From the NCBI GenBank assembly GCA_035548375.1, contig DASZTG010000021.1:1-64000 (forward strand): a stretch of DNA of 64,000 nucleotides, read 5' to 3'. The notes under the pieces were generated by a model, which made no database searches, was not told the DNA's origin, and saw only the letters and a program-made list of their open reading frames with translations. This document shows positions 1-8,231 of the stretch, piece after piece. The translations under genes and the position numbers were made by a program. The number at the start of each line of letters is the position of its first letter. Position 1 is the first letter of the stretch. The DNA comes from JACQAP01 sp035548375 (GTDB lineage: Bacteria; Pseudomonadota; Gammaproteobacteria; Burkholderiales; JACQAP01).

Positions 1-33
1 TTCTCCGTGCTCTCCGTGTTCTCCGTGGTTCAA
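1..33. repeat. Right arm of dispersed hairpin repeat (copy A, CACGGAGAA type)
   Basis: Short units TTCTCCGTG repeat in the first 33 bases and end in TGGTTC, exactly like the right arm of the copy at 12715-12889. The left arm would lie before the window. The arm ends about 38 bases upstream of the start codon at 71. Confidence 0.6.
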
Positions 34-70
34 TGCTTAAGATAATCCTTTCATGAAGGGGGAGAACACG

Positions 71-685
71 ATGGCACGCACACCGATCAACCCGGGCGCG
101 ATCGACTGGTCCGGCGAAAATCCCGGCATGTACTTGAAGGACAAGGCCGATGGCGCGTTCGTCTCGCTGATCAGCTATTTCCGCGTGGTGCACTCGCCGC
201 ACGGCAAGGGCCACGCCGCATTCATGCTGCTCGATCCCTATGGCGACGGCAGCAATCCGAAAAAGCCGAACGTCTGCCTGACCGACAACGAGCCGCTGGC
301 GGACTACGTCATGAAGGGCTTCGTGAAGTATTTCGGTGCCTTCAAGGGCGCGACGGGCTTAAGCAACATCCAGGTCAAGCCGGCGTGGGATTTCATGGCG
401 GGCGGAGACGGCAGCAGTGTGCATACCGAATGGTTTCGCTCGGCAATCGGGCAAGTGAATCTCACCTGGAGCAAGCTGGGCGCGCCCTTCCTCGTGGAGT
501 TCGACAAGGAGCGCTCCGCCACCAGCCGCCACGAAATGATTTCGCTGTTCGTCGATGCGCGCGCGGCCACGGCCACGATCAATGGTGTCGCCGTCGCAGG
601 CCAGGCTTTCCCGCGCGAATTCGCCGGCAAGAAGGACAGCAGCACGGCCTTCCTCGCTTTCAGCGAGACCTGGGTTAAGGCATAA
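71..685 (+). CDS. Hypothetical protein, 204 aa
   Basis: I do not recognise this family. The 204-residue product has no visible signal peptide, membrane segment or cofactor motif; it is a mixed hydrophilic protein with scattered aromatic residues and reads as a soluble cytoplasmic protein. The ATG at 71 is chosen over the in-frame ATG at 53 because GGGGGAG (58-64) lies at ribosome-binding distance from 71, while the ATG at 53 overlaps that site. It is preceded by one repeat arm (1-33) and followed by a complete repeat hairpin (696-894), so it is probably a single-gene unit. Codon use matches its neighbours. Confidence 0.7.
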   Translation: MARTPINPGAIDWSGENPGMYLKDKADGAFVSLISYFRVVHSPHGKGHAAFMLLDPYGDGSNPKKPNVCLTDNEPLADYVMKGFVKYFGAFKGATGLSNIQVKPAWDFMAGGDGSSVHTEWFRSAIGQVNLTWSKLGAPFLVEFDKERSATSRHEMISLFVDARAATATINGVAVAGQAFPREFAGKKDSSTAFLAFSETWVKA

Positions 686-695
686 AGCGATTTCC

Positions 696-894
696 ACCCA
701 ACGCAAAGACGCAAAGAACGCAAAGATCGCAAAGGAAAATAAAAAGGAGAGATACCCGCGGGATAGGCAGCGATCGCGAGAAAGATCCAACGCCGGCCGA
801 TTTTTCCTCACGATTTTGACTTTTGCTTTGATACACCTTGTCTTGCTTTTCTTTGCGACCTTTGCGTTCTTTGCGCCTTTGCGTTGGGTGTAAG
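696..894. repeat. Dispersed hairpin repeat, copy B (CGCAAAG type)
   Basis: The left arm (696-735) starts ACCCAACGCAAAGACGCAAA and repeats the unit CGCAAAG. The right arm (about 850-894) is its near-exact reverse complement and ends TTTGCGTTGGGTGTAAG. The roughly 110-base centre is unlike the centres of other copies. The right end lies 18 bases upstream of the dioxygenase start at 912. Confidence 0.85.
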
Positions 895-911
895 TTTTAG
901 GGGCTTTGGAT

Positions 912-1775
912 ATGTGCGGTGACTGGAGGCTGGACCAGCAGGACCTCGATACCTACAAGGCCAACGGCCTGCTGAAGTCGCCGTTCTCCATCGAGGACGG
1001 CTTGCTCGGGCAGATGCGCGAATCGCTCGACAAGCTGCTGCGCGACAACGCGGACATCGCGCCGGAGACGTTGGTGTGCCCGCATATTCCGTACGGCAGG
1101 AAGCACGACGCCGCGGCGGCGCAGGCCTGGCTCGACTACGCGCGCCATCCCGGGATCCTCAACCTCGTCTCGCAGATCCTCGGGCCGGACGTCATCCTCT
1201 GGGGCAGCCAGGTGTTCTGCAAGCCGCCGGTCGTCGGCAAGGAAATCCCGTGGCACCAGGACGGCCAGTACTGGCCGATCCGGCCGATCGCGACCTGCTC
1301 GGTGTGGATGGCGCTCGACGACGCTACCCCGGAGAACGGCTGCATGCGCTACATCCCCGGCTCGCACGCCAACGGCAGCATCTACGAGCACCGCAAGAGC
1401 GACCGCAAGGACATCGTGCTCGACCAGGAAGTCGAGCCTTCGCAGTTCGACGCCTCCACCGCGAAAGACGACGTGCTGAAGGCCGGCCAGTTTTCCCTGC
1501 ACGACGTCTATTTGATTCACGGCTCGAATGCGAATCGCTCGCCGCGCCGCCGCGCCGGTTTCGTGATCCGCTACATGCCGGCGAGCTCGGTGTTCGAGCG
1601 CGAGCTGGGCGACGAGCACAGGCAATCCGGCGTGACCTTCAGCATGAGCAAGCGCCCGATCTGGCTGCTGCGGGGTCGCGATGCGAGCGGCAGGAACGAT
1701 TTCAGGACCGGGCACGGCGAGGACTACGCGCTGGTGCCGCGCATTTCGGATGAAGAAGGTGCGGAGCCGGAGTAG
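912..1775 (+). CDS. Phytanoyl-CoA dioxygenase (PhyH) family protein
   Basis: Predicted non-haem Fe(II)/2-oxoglutarate-dependent dioxygenase of 287 residues, a usual PhyH length. The iron-binding HxD sits in WHQDGQYW (H115, D117) and the distal histidine is about H203 in LIHGSNANRSPRRRAGF, whose arginines would bind 2-oxoglutarate. The segment MRYIPGSH is the typical PhyH turn between these motifs. A TTG start at 906 is possible but the ATG at 912 is simpler; no strong ribosome-binding site is seen because repeat copy B ends just upstream. The substrate is unknown; bacterial members hydroxylate acyl-CoAs, ectoine or small natural products. No pathway partner is adjacent. Confidence 0.85.
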   Translation: MCGDWRLDQQDLDTYKANGLLKSPFSIEDGLLGQMRESLDKLLRDNADIAPETLVCPHIPYGRKHDAAAAQAWLDYARHPGILNLVSQILGPDVILWGSQVFCKPPVVGKEIPWHQDGQYWPIRPIATCSVWMALDDATPENGCMRYIPGSHANGSIYEHRKSDRKDIVLDQEVEPSQFDASTAKDDVLKAGQFSLHDVYLIHGSNANRSPRRRAGFVIRYMPASSVFERELGDEHRQSGVTFSMSKRPIWLLRGRDASGRNDFRTGHGEDYALVPRISDEEGAEPE

Positions 1776-1878
1776 GAGAGGTTGGCCTTGCGCCGACCTT
1801 ACGCCCGCTGACAGCGAAGCGTCACGCGCCTGTCATGAAGCCGGACGAGCATCCGCTGTTTTTCCCCGATCCCATCCG

Positions 1879-3120
1879 ATGCTGCGCACCGCAAGATCCT
1901 TGACATTTCTCGCGCTCCTGCTGCTGGGCGCCTGCGCGACCGGGCCGCGCGACATCCAGGAAACGCGGCTGCAGTACAACGAGGTCGTCAAGTCCACGAC
2001 CGAGCAGCAACTGCTGCTCAACATCGTGCGCCTGCGCTACACGGATACGCCGAGCAGCCTGTCGGTTGCGAACATCGCGGCGCAGTTCGAGCTGGTCAAG
2101 CAACTCGCCATCACGCCGTTCTTCGCGGCCTCCGGCGGTGAGCCCAACCGCAGCTACGCAGCCGTGCTGCCGCAGGCAGGCGTGTCGTATGCAAATCGGC
2201 CGACGTTCAGCTACGTGCCGATCGACGACGCCGAGTTCACGCGAAAGCTGTTCACGCCGCTGACCCTGGACGGCGTGCTCTACCTTGCCAACACGACCTG
2301 GCCGATCTCGACCGTGTTCCGGCTGTATCTCGAAAACCTCAACTGGGTGCCGAACGCCGAGCTTGCGAGCGGGCCGACGCCGAAAGTGGCGTCGCCGTTC
2401 GAAGATTTCGCGCGCGGCGTAGACGCCATGCAGGACCTGCAGGACAGGGCGCAGATCCGGCTTTCGACCGAGGAAAGGTTCGAGCCCGCCGGCAGCCCGA
2501 TCCCGGCATCGCAGGTGAATTCCGCCGCCGTGATAGAGGCGGCCAAGAACGGCTATGAACTCAAGCAGGACGAAGGCGGTGCGACTTGGACAGTCGGCAA
2601 GCGCGTGCGCGAGCCGGTGCTCTTCATTGATCCGGGAGCAATGGAGAGCCCCGCGGCGAAGGAATTCGTCCGCGTCTTCCACCTGAAGCCGGGCCTGATG
2701 AAGTACGACATCACCGTCGACGGGCTGGCGCCTTACACTTCGCCCGGAACCACCGCGGAATTCACGCAGATCGACCTGGAGCCGCGCTCGCTGCTGCAGG
2801 CCATGTACTTCGTCTCGCACGGCGTGGAAGTCCCGCCGGAGGACAGCGCGAGCGGCATCGCGCGCAGCACGCAAACCACGGAAGGCGGCAGGTTCGACTG
2901 GAGCGAGGTGACGCGCGGCCTGTTCCGCGTGCGCTGGAGCAAGGGCAAGGAACCGCCGGCAGGCGCGCACGTCTCCGTGTTCTACCAGGGCCACTGGTTC
3001 TACATCGATGCCGCTGACATCGAGACCAAGTCGACGTTCTCGCTGCTGATGGAGCTTTCGCGGCTGGACTTGCAGACGAGCCGCGACAAGCCGCTGCTGA
3101 CGCTGCCGCTCAGTCGCTAG
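1879..3120 (+). CDS. Uncharacterised lipoprotein, 413 aa
   Basis: The product begins with a lipoprotein signal: a short basic start, a leucine-rich core and the lipobox LLGAC, with Cys19 as the acylated residue. I therefore place the start at the ATG at 1879; the reading frame is open upstream but carries no sensible signal. The mature protein is hydrophilic, without transmembrane segments, and probably sits on the inner or outer membrane facing the periplasm. I recognise no enzyme motif. It is monocistronic by appearance: a 103-base gap separates it from the dioxygenase, and the next gene starts 72 bases downstream after a TAGGAT hexamer. Confidence 0.75.
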   Translation: MLRTARSLTFLALLLLGACATGPRDIQETRLQYNEVVKSTTEQQLLLNIVRLRYTDTPSSLSVANIAAQFELVKQLAITPFFAASGGEPNRSYAAVLPQAGVSYANRPTFSYVPIDDAEFTRKLFTPLTLDGVLYLANTTWPISTVFRLYLENLNWVPNAELASGPTPKVASPFEDFARGVDAMQDLQDRAQIRLSTEERFEPAGSPIPASQVNSAAVIEAAKNGYELKQDEGGATWTVGKRVREPVLFIDPGAMESPAAKEFVRVFHLKPGLMKYDITVDGLAPYTSPGTTAEFTQIDLEPRSLLQAMYFVSHGVEVPPEDSASGIARSTQTTEGGRFDWSEVTRGLFRVRWSKGKEPPAGAHVSVFYQGHWFYIDAADIETKSTFSLLMELSRLDLQTSRDKPLLTLPLSR

Positions 3121-3192
3121 TCTTTCCGCTAGGATGCAGGGAACCCTCGGCACCATGCCGCCGTCGTTGCTCGACTCATCCCAGGAGAATCC

Positions 3193-3612
3193 ATGCCCAC
3201 GCTGGAAGAATTCAACCGCTTCGGCGCCGACTGCCTACCCGGCCACCTCGGCATCGTGTTCACGCAGATCGACAAGGGTGCCGTGCATGCCTACCTGCCG
3301 ATAACCAAAAAACTGATGGCGCCGAACGGCTTCCTGCACGCCGGCGCCGTCGTGACTTTGGCGGATACCTGCTGCGGCTATGGGTGCGTCGCGAATTTTC
3401 CCGAAGGCGCGACCGGATTCACGACCATAGAGTTGAAATCAAACCACCTGGGCACTGCGCGAGACGGGACGATCGAATGCGTCGCGACGCCGGTGCACAT
3501 GGGCAGGACAACGCAGGTGTGGGACGCTAAGGTGACGAGCCGGGAGACGGAGAAGACGATTGCGTTGTTTCGGTGTACGCAGATGTTGATTTACGCCAAG
3601 CCGAGTGGCTAG
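3193..3612 (+). CDS. PaaI-type hotdog-fold thioesterase
   Basis: A 139-residue single hotdog domain, the normal length for PaaI-like acyl-CoA thioesterases. The segment NGFLHAGAVVTLADTCCGYG is the family's central helix region (usual form HGGxxxxLAD, here LHAGAVVTLADT), followed by the IELKSNHLGTA strand typical of the group. It would hydrolyse a CoA thioester in the cytoplasm; the acyl group cannot be told from sequence. A ribosome-binding site (CAGGAG) precedes the ATG. A decayed partial copy of this gene lies about 0.9 kb downstream at 4269-4497, beyond a toxin-antitoxin pair. Confidence 0.85.
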   Translation: MPTLEEFNRFGADCLPGHLGIVFTQIDKGAVHAYLPITKKLMAPNGFLHAGAVVTLADTCCGYGCVANFPEGATGFTTIELKSNHLGTARDGTIECVATPVHMGRTTQVWDAKVTSRETEKTIALFRCTQMLIYAKPSG

Positions 3613-3648
3613 GACAAGCAAGTTTCCGAAAGCGCTGTTGCGATTTCG

Positions 3649-3930
3649 CTAACGGGCAACCCGCTTGCGGGCCGCGCCCTCTGCGCGGTGCGAACGGGTC
3701 TGCGTATGGGAATCCACGTATGCGTCGAGCAGTTGCCGGATCATCCGCTGGTATTGCGTCCGGTTCTTCGCCGCGTGCGACTTAAAAAACTCGACACTTC
3801 GCCTGCTAAGGGCGATGGTCACCTTAACCCCCTCGTCGCGGAACGCCAACTCGTGGGGAGGGGGAAGAAAATCGGGAACGATCCGATATTCGCCGATCGG
3901 CTCATTCGTGTACTTCGTTTTCGTGCTCAT
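3649..3930 (-). CDS. brnA: BrnA-family antitoxin
   Basis: A 93-residue protein whose central part (VTIALSRRSVEFFKSHAAK and QRMIRQLLDAY) matches the ribbon-helix-helix DNA-binding region of BrnA/CopG antitoxins. The family neutralises BrnT and autorepresses the operon. The start at 3930 is internal to the end of brnT (29-base overlap, translational coupling). An upstream in-frame start would extend it into brnT without adding a domain. It has a basic C-terminal tail (RSHRAEGAARKRVAR). The pair has lower GC than the flanking genes and sits between an intact thioesterase gene and its degenerate copy, which suggests transfer. Confidence 0.8.
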   Translation of the reverse strand: MSTKTKYTNEPIGEYRIVPDFLPPPHELAFRDEGVKVTIALSRRSVEFFKSHAAKNRTQYQRMIRQLLDAYVDSHTQTRSHRAEGAARKRVAR

Positions 3931-4192
3931 AGATAGTCTTTCCTTTGCGCCAGAATCCTGCTCCGAATATCCGGATAACTCCATCGCGGTAAGTGAAGCG
4001 AACCGTCAGGATGCCCCGGTCGACCCGGCCGAAACAGTAATACCGTTCCTCCGCAGCACTATGCGCCAGATCTTCGGCAATGACGCGATTCGGGTCGGCG
4101 AAGGCATATTGCGCATCCGCGAATGACACTCGATGCTTTCGCCGGTTCTGGATATCCTTGACGGGATCCCATTCGAAATGCGCCCCGCTCAT
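3902..4192 (-). CDS. brnT: BrnT-family toxin (ribonuclease)
   Basis: A 96-residue protein with the full BrnT pattern: FEWDPVKDIQNRRKHRVSFA at residues 6-25, then DPNR, HSAAEERYYCFG, and the strand TVRFTYRDGVIRIFGA followed by a basic segment. BrnT is a RelE-fold ribonuclease that inhibits translation. Gene order toxin then antitoxin, with overlapping reading frames, is the normal brnTA arrangement. No catalytic or conserved residue is obviously missing, so the module looks intact. Expression would come from a promoter near 4200-4260, an AT-rich stretch. Confidence 0.85.
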   Translation of the reverse strand: MSGAHFEWDPVKDIQNRRKHRVSFADAQYAFADPNRVIAEDLAHSAAEERYYCFGRVDRGILTVRFTYRDGVIRIFGAGFWRKGKTIYEHENEVHE

Positions 4193-4268
4193 ACTTCAGA
4201 CTACCATGCGTATGGATTAATAGCCATATTATTGTATGGCTATATCCGAATGCTGAGTGTTGCGTTGT

Positions 4269-4497
4269 ACAGCTACCGTTGCGTCGCGAATTTCACTGAA
4301 GGTGCGACCGGGTTTAGTGGCATCGAGCTGAAATCAAATCAACTGGATATTGCGAGAGACGGGATTATCGAATGCTTCGCCACGCCGCCGCATATCGGCA
4401 GGAAGACGCAGTGGGATGCGAAAATGACGAGTCGGCAGACAGGGAGACGATTGCGCTGTTTCGGCGCACGCAGTTGTTGGGTTACGGGAAGGCAGGG
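4269..4497 (+). pseudogene. Decayed 3' fragment of the thioesterase gene
   Basis: This stretch aligns base for base with the 3' half of the thioesterase gene at 3193-3612. The translation SYRCVANFTEGATGFSGIEL parallels CGYGCVANFPEGATGFTTIEL, then KSNQLDIARDGIIECFATPP. A 3-base deletion near 4411 and a 1-base deletion near 4445-4452 relative to the intact gene break the frame; after it the continuation TIALFRRTQLLGYGKAG reads in another frame. The first half of the gene is absent. It is a partial duplicate or recombination scar, not a functional gene. Confidence 0.8.
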
Positions 4498-4520
4498 GCT
4501 TACACATGATTCCATATACC

Positions 4521-5303
4521 CTATACCTTTAATGTGATTTCCACTGCACCCACTCCCTTGATCGTGTACTTGAAGTGCTCCCCCGCCTTCGGGAACCGCG
4601 TCGTCACCCAGCTTCCCGTCATCACGATCTCGCCCTTGTTTAACGTCTGCCCGAGCTCGTTCAGGTTGTTCGCCAGCCAGCGCAATGGTTCGAGCGGATG
4701 CCCGAGGACGTCGGCGCCTTTGCCTTCGTCGATGACCTTGCCGTCGAGTTCGAGCACGCTGGTCGCGGTGCCGAGGTCCGGCCAGGTGGTTTTCCATTCG
4801 CCGAGCACGTTGCCTTCGTTCCACGAGTTATCGGCGACAAGGGATAGCAGGTCGAGCGGGTAGTCGGAGTTACGATCGTCGATGACTTCGAACGCGGGAC
4901 ACACCGCATCGACCGCCGCCGCCACTTCCTCCAGCGTCCAGGGCTTGCCGCGTGGTGCGAGGGATTTGCCAAGCCGCGAGCAGCATTCGAATTCGATGCC
5001 CAGGCGCCCGAGCTTCGAGAGCGACAACGTGACGCCGCTTTTCAGCAGCCGCTTCTCGAACACCACGCCGGAGTTCGGGTGGTCGACGCCGCACATCGCC
5101 TGCATGCGCTTCGACGTGAGGCCGATCTTGTAGCCGACGCGCTTACCGAGGTTCGCTTCCAGCTTTTTCACGTACGCCGCCTGGATGGCGTAGGCCTCGG
5201 CCAGGTTCGTCGCACCATACTCGCGCGCGAACGGGACGATTTTTTTCTTCGCGGCGTGATCGCGCATCAACGCGTCCGCCGCTTCTTCTGCCCTGACGGT
5301 CAT
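4521..5303 (-). CDS. 2-keto-4-pentenoate hydratase / FAH-family protein
   Basis: A 260-residue member of the 2-oxopent-4-enoate hydratase (MhpD/DmpE) branch of the fumarylacetoacetate-hydrolase superfamily. Family segments are RVGYKIGLTSKRMQ, HPNSGVVFEKRL, LGIEFECC (metal-binding E-x-E region), AFEVIDDR and VLGHPLEPLRWLAN. The enzyme adds water to a 2-hydroxydienoate in aromatic meta-cleavage or related routes; decarboxylases such as DmpH share the fold, so the exact reaction is uncertain. The start at 5303 follows a GAGGAG ribosome-binding site; the upstream frame runs into repeat copy C. A paralogue is encoded at 60005-60784. Confidence 0.85.
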   Translation of the reverse strand: MTVRAEEAADALMRDHAAKKKIVPFAREYGATNLAEAYAIQAAYVKKLEANLGKRVGYKIGLTSKRMQAMCGVDHPNSGVVFEKRLLKSGVTLSLSKLGRLGIEFECCSRLGKSLAPRGKPWTLEEVAAAVDAVCPAFEVIDDRNSDYPLDLLSLVADNSWNEGNVLGEWKTTWPDLGTATSVLELDGKVIDEGKGADVLGHPLEPLRWLANNLNELGQTLNKGEIVMTGSWVTTRFPKAGEHFKYTIKGVGAVEITLKV

Positions 5304-5360
5304 GCGGGGTCTCCTCTTTATTTGTCCATGATACTGTACAAACCCAAGCCTAAAGACCCC

Positions 5361-5535
5361 ACCCAACGCAGAGACACAGAGTAAAAAGAGTACGCAGAGG
5401 AGATCTGTGAACATAAGGATGACAGGATGAAATATCCGATGGTCGAAAAGTTACCAGTGAATGGTGCGACCCTTTTCATTTTTTGCTTTCCTCTGGGTTC
5501 TCTGGCTTTTCTCTGCGCCTCTGCGTTCGGTGTAA
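5361..5535. repeat. Dispersed hairpin repeat, copy C (CGCAGAG type)
   Basis: The left arm (from 5361) reads ACCCAACGCAGAGACACAGA and continues to TACGCAGAGG. The right arm (about 5490-5535) reads CTCTGCGCCTCTGCGTTCGG and ends in TGTAAG. It lies between two divergent genes, so any promoters for both must lie in or beside it. The right end is about 22 bases from the CoA-transferase start. Confidence 0.8.
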
Positions 5536-5557
5536 GTTCGAAATCTGGAGATAGACA

Positions 5558-6736
5558 ATGGCGGGACCACTGAAGGGAATTCGAGTACTGGACCTGACGC
5601 GCGTGCTGGCGGGGCCGCACGCGACGCAGATCCTCGCGGACCTCGGCGCCGAGGTGATCAAGGTCGAGCGTTGCGGTACAGGCGACGACACGCGCGGCTG
5701 GGGACCGCCGTATGTCAAGGATGCACACGGTAACGACACCGCCGAGACAACTTACTTTGCGGGTTGCAACCGCGGCAAGAAATCGATCACGCTCGATCTC
5801 TCGGACAAGGCGGACCAGGCGCGCATCCGCGAGCTCGCAGCAAGCTGCGACGTGCTGGTCGAGAACTACAAGGTCGGCGACCTCGAGCGCCACGGGCTCG
5901 ACTACGCGTCGCTGCACGCGCTATATCCCTCGCTGGTGTATTGCTCGATCACCGGCTTCGGCCAGACCGGGCCGTACGCGCAGCGCGCGGGCTACGACCC
6001 GATCGCGCAGGCGATGTGCGGCATGATGAGCGTGACCGGCGAGCCCGAGGACATGCCGGGCACGAAGCCGCAACGCGTTGGCGTTGCCGTCGTGGACTTG
6101 ATGTCCGGCCAGTACGCGGCGATCGGCATCCTCGCGGCGTTGTTGCACAGGAAGCAAACCGGCGAAGGCCAGCACGTCGACATCGGCCTGCTTGACGTCG
6201 GCGTGGCCTCGATGGCGAACATTGCGTCGGCGTACCTGGGAGCGGGGGTCGTATCGAAGCGCAATGGCGGCGTGCATCCCAGCGTGATGCCCTCGCAGGT
6301 GTTCGAATGCGCGGACGGATACGTGATCGTCGCCGCCGCGAATGACGCGCAGTTCGCGAAGCTGTGCGCCGCGGGCGGACGTCCTGAACTGGCGCGAGAC
6401 GAGCGCTTCGCGACGAACACCGGGCGAGTGCGCAACCGCGCGCTCGTCACGCCTTTGCTCGAGGCCATGTTCCGCTCGCGGCGCGTCGAAGAATGGATGA
6501 CGTTGCTGCCCGCTGCCGGGGTGTCGTGCGGGCCGATCCGTTCCGTGGACCAGGTGTTCGAGGATCCACACGTCAAGGCGCGCGGTATGGTGGTTGAGGC
6601 GGCGTATGCGCCAGCCGGCAAGCTCAAGTCGGTTGCGAACCCGATCCGGCTGTCACGCACGCCGACCGATTGCTCGCGCCCGCCGCCTTTGCTCGGCGAG
6701 CACCAGGACGAATTTTTTCCGAAGGCGGGAGGCTAG
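5558..6736 (+). CDS. CaiB/BaiF class III CoA-transferase
   Basis: A 392-residue class III (family III) CoA-transferase, full length. It opens with the hallmark GIRVLDLTRVLAGPHATQIL and LADLGAEVIKVER; the segment GVAVVDLMSGQYAAIGILAA carries the conserved aspartate that forms the acyl-enzyme anhydride in formyl-CoA transferase. It moves CoA between organic acids in the cytoplasm. The ATG at 5558 follows CTGGAG. Seven bases downstream begins a PEP-mutase/isocitrate-lyase-like gene, so the two probably form an operon for activation and cleavage of a small acid. The acid is not identifiable. Confidence 0.9.
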   Translation: MAGPLKGIRVLDLTRVLAGPHATQILADLGAEVIKVERCGTGDDTRGWGPPYVKDAHGNDTAETTYFAGCNRGKKSITLDLSDKADQARIRELAASCDVLVENYKVGDLERHGLDYASLHALYPSLVYCSITGFGQTGPYAQRAGYDPIAQAMCGMMSVTGEPEDMPGTKPQRVGVAVVDLMSGQYAAIGILAALLHRKQTGEGQHVDIGLLDVGVASMANIASAYLGAGVVSKRNGGVHPSVMPSQVFECADGYVIVAAANDAQFAKLCAAGGRPELARDERFATNTGRVRNRALVTPLLEAMFRSRRVEEWMTLLPAAGVSCGPIRSVDQVFEDPHVKARGMVVEAAYAPAGKLKSVANPIRLSRTPTDCSRPPPLLGEHQDEFFPKAGG

Positions 6737-6742
6737 CAAAGC

Positions 6743-7594
6743 ATGGACAAGCAGACGACCAAGGGCGAAAAATTCCTGCGCGCCCACCGGGAGCCAGGCA
6801 TCGTCGTGCTACCCAATGCCTGGGACGCCGGCAGCGCAGTGATGATGGCCGATGCGGGCTTTGCGTTCATCGCCACCACGAGCGCGGGCATTGCCTTCAC
6901 GATGGGCCTGCCCGACGGCCAGCGCGTAAGCCGCGAACGCATGCTCGAGAAAGTGGCCGAGATCGCCGCCGCGGTGGATGTGCCGGTCTCGGCGGACCTG
7001 GAGGCGGGCTACGGCGACGAGCCGGAAGCCGTCGCGCAAACCGTGCGTGGCGCGCTGGCGGCGGGTGCGGTCGGCTGCAACATCGAGGATGCGACCGGCC
7101 GCAAGGACAAGCCGCTCTATGACTTCGATCTGGCCTGCGAGCGTATTCGCGCGGGCGCCGAGGCGGCGCGTGCTTCGGGCAAACCCTTCGTGCTGAATGC
7201 GCGCACCGATCCTTATCTCGTGCGCCGCGGGGCCGATGCCGAGAATTTCGCTGAAGCTGTCCGCCGCGCGAACGCGTTTCGCGAAGCCGGCGCCGATTGC
7301 CTGTTCGTTCCCGGGTCGCTGGATGCTTCGACCATTGAAAGGTTGGCGAAAGAAATCGACGGCCCGCTGAACGTGCTGGGTGCCCGCGGCGGTTCGGCCA
7401 GCACGCTCGGCGTGGCAGACTTGCAGCGCCTGGGCGTGCGCCGAATCAGCATCGGCGGCAGCTTGTGCGTGGCCACCCTGGGTTTTGCGCAACAGGCGTT
7501 ACGCGAACTGGCCGGGCACGGACGTTTCGGCTATGCCGCCGGTGCGCCGTCGAATGCCGCGATCAACGCGCTCATGGAAAAGCACGAACGGTGA
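6743..7594 (+). CDS. Isocitrate lyase / PEP mutase family protein
   Basis: A 283-residue TIM-barrel enzyme of the PEP mutase/isocitrate lyase superfamily. Visible landmarks are NAWDAGSAVMMADAGFAFIA, PVSADLEAGYGD (metal-binding D/E), GCNIEDATG and NARTDPYLV. The catalytic KKCGH loop of true isocitrate lyases is absent, so it belongs to the broad carboxy-phosphonoenolpyruvate/oxaloacetase-like group that makes or breaks C-C or C-P bonds next to a carboxylate. It follows the CoA-transferase by 6 bases and its stop overlaps the GTG start of the next gene. Function beyond superfamily is uncertain. Confidence 0.85.
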   Translation: MDKQTTKGEKFLRAHREPGIVVLPNAWDAGSAVMMADAGFAFIATTSAGIAFTMGLPDGQRVSRERMLEKVAEIAAAVDVPVSADLEAGYGDEPEAVAQTVRGALAAGAVGCNIEDATGRKDKPLYDFDLACERIRAGAEAARASGKPFVLNARTDPYLVRRGADAENFAEAVRRANAFREAGADCLFVPGSLDASTIERLAKEIDGPLNVLGARGGSASTLGVADLQRLGVRRISIGGSLCVATLGFAQQALRELAGHGRFGYAAGAPSNAAINALMEKHER

Positions 7595-8148
7595 GGTTCG
7601 CGGGTCGAGTCATCGCCTTGGCTGTCATCGCATCCGGCCTGCTGGCCGGCTGTGCGCCCACCGCGACGAAGCCCGCGCCGCCTTCAGCGCCGCCAAAGGT
7701 TCCCGTCGCCACGCCCTCGAAAATGCCGGCACCGGATGCCAAGGCCATCACCGATTACCACAACAAGGTGAGGGCGGACGTCGGCGTCGGGCCGTTGCGC
7801 TGGTCGCCCGCGCTCGCCGGCTACGCGCAGGAATGGGCGGATCGCCTGGCGCAGACCACCTGCAAAATGACCCATCGCACCGAGCATCGGTACGGCGAGA
7901 ACCTGTTCCAGGGCACGGCCGGATACTACGGTGCGGTGGACGCGGCCAAGGCCTGGGAATCAGAGAAAAAGGATTGGCGCGGCGGCGTGCTGACCGAAGC
8001 GAACTGGCATCCCGCCGGCCACTACATCCAGATGGTCTGGCGCGACACCGCAGCGGTCGGCTGCGGGCAGGCGGTCTGCGACAAGATGCTGATCGTCGCC
8101 TGCAACTACGATCCGCCCGGCAACGTGATCGGCCGCCGGCCGTATTGA
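7591..8148 (+). CDS. CAP/SCP-domain lipoprotein
   Basis: A 185-residue exported protein with a CAP (SCP/PR-1) domain. The GTG at 7591 overlaps the previous stop (GTGA) and gives a clean lipoprotein signal with lipobox LLAGC; the frame upstream of it is coding in another gene. A proline-rich linker (about residues 22-45) leads to the CAP domain: ITDYHNKVRADVG, LRWSPALAGYAQEWAD, YGENLF, GHYIQMVW and VACNYDPPGN are the four CAP signatures, with the cavity histidines present. The role of bacterial CAP proteins is mostly unknown; cell-envelope or secreted functions are likely. Confidence 0.85.
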   Translation: MRFAGRVIALAVIASGLLAGCAPTATKPAPPSAPPKVPVATPSKMPAPDAKAITDYHNKVRADVGVGPLRWSPALAGYAQEWADRLAQTTCKMTHRTEHRYGENLFQGTAGYYGAVDAAKAWESEKKDWRGGVLTEANWHPAGHYIQMVWRDTAAVGCGQAVCDKMLIVACNYDPPGNVIGRRPY

Positions 8149-8231
8149 GCGTACGGCGTCACGCAACTTTCATACAGGCTTGCTCGCGTTTGCGCGCCGC
8201 GCGATGTTAGGATTCGGCGCGGAGACAAGCC

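Noticed and set aside
696..894. CRISPR-like array
   Set aside because: The units are only 7-10 bases, contiguous, and the two blocks are inverted to each other; there are no regular spacers and no cas genes.
4133..4537. Open frame of 134 codons downstream of brnT
   Set aside because: Its only sensible part is the decayed copy of the thioesterase 3' half, and a frameshift breaks it; there is no start or domain of its own.
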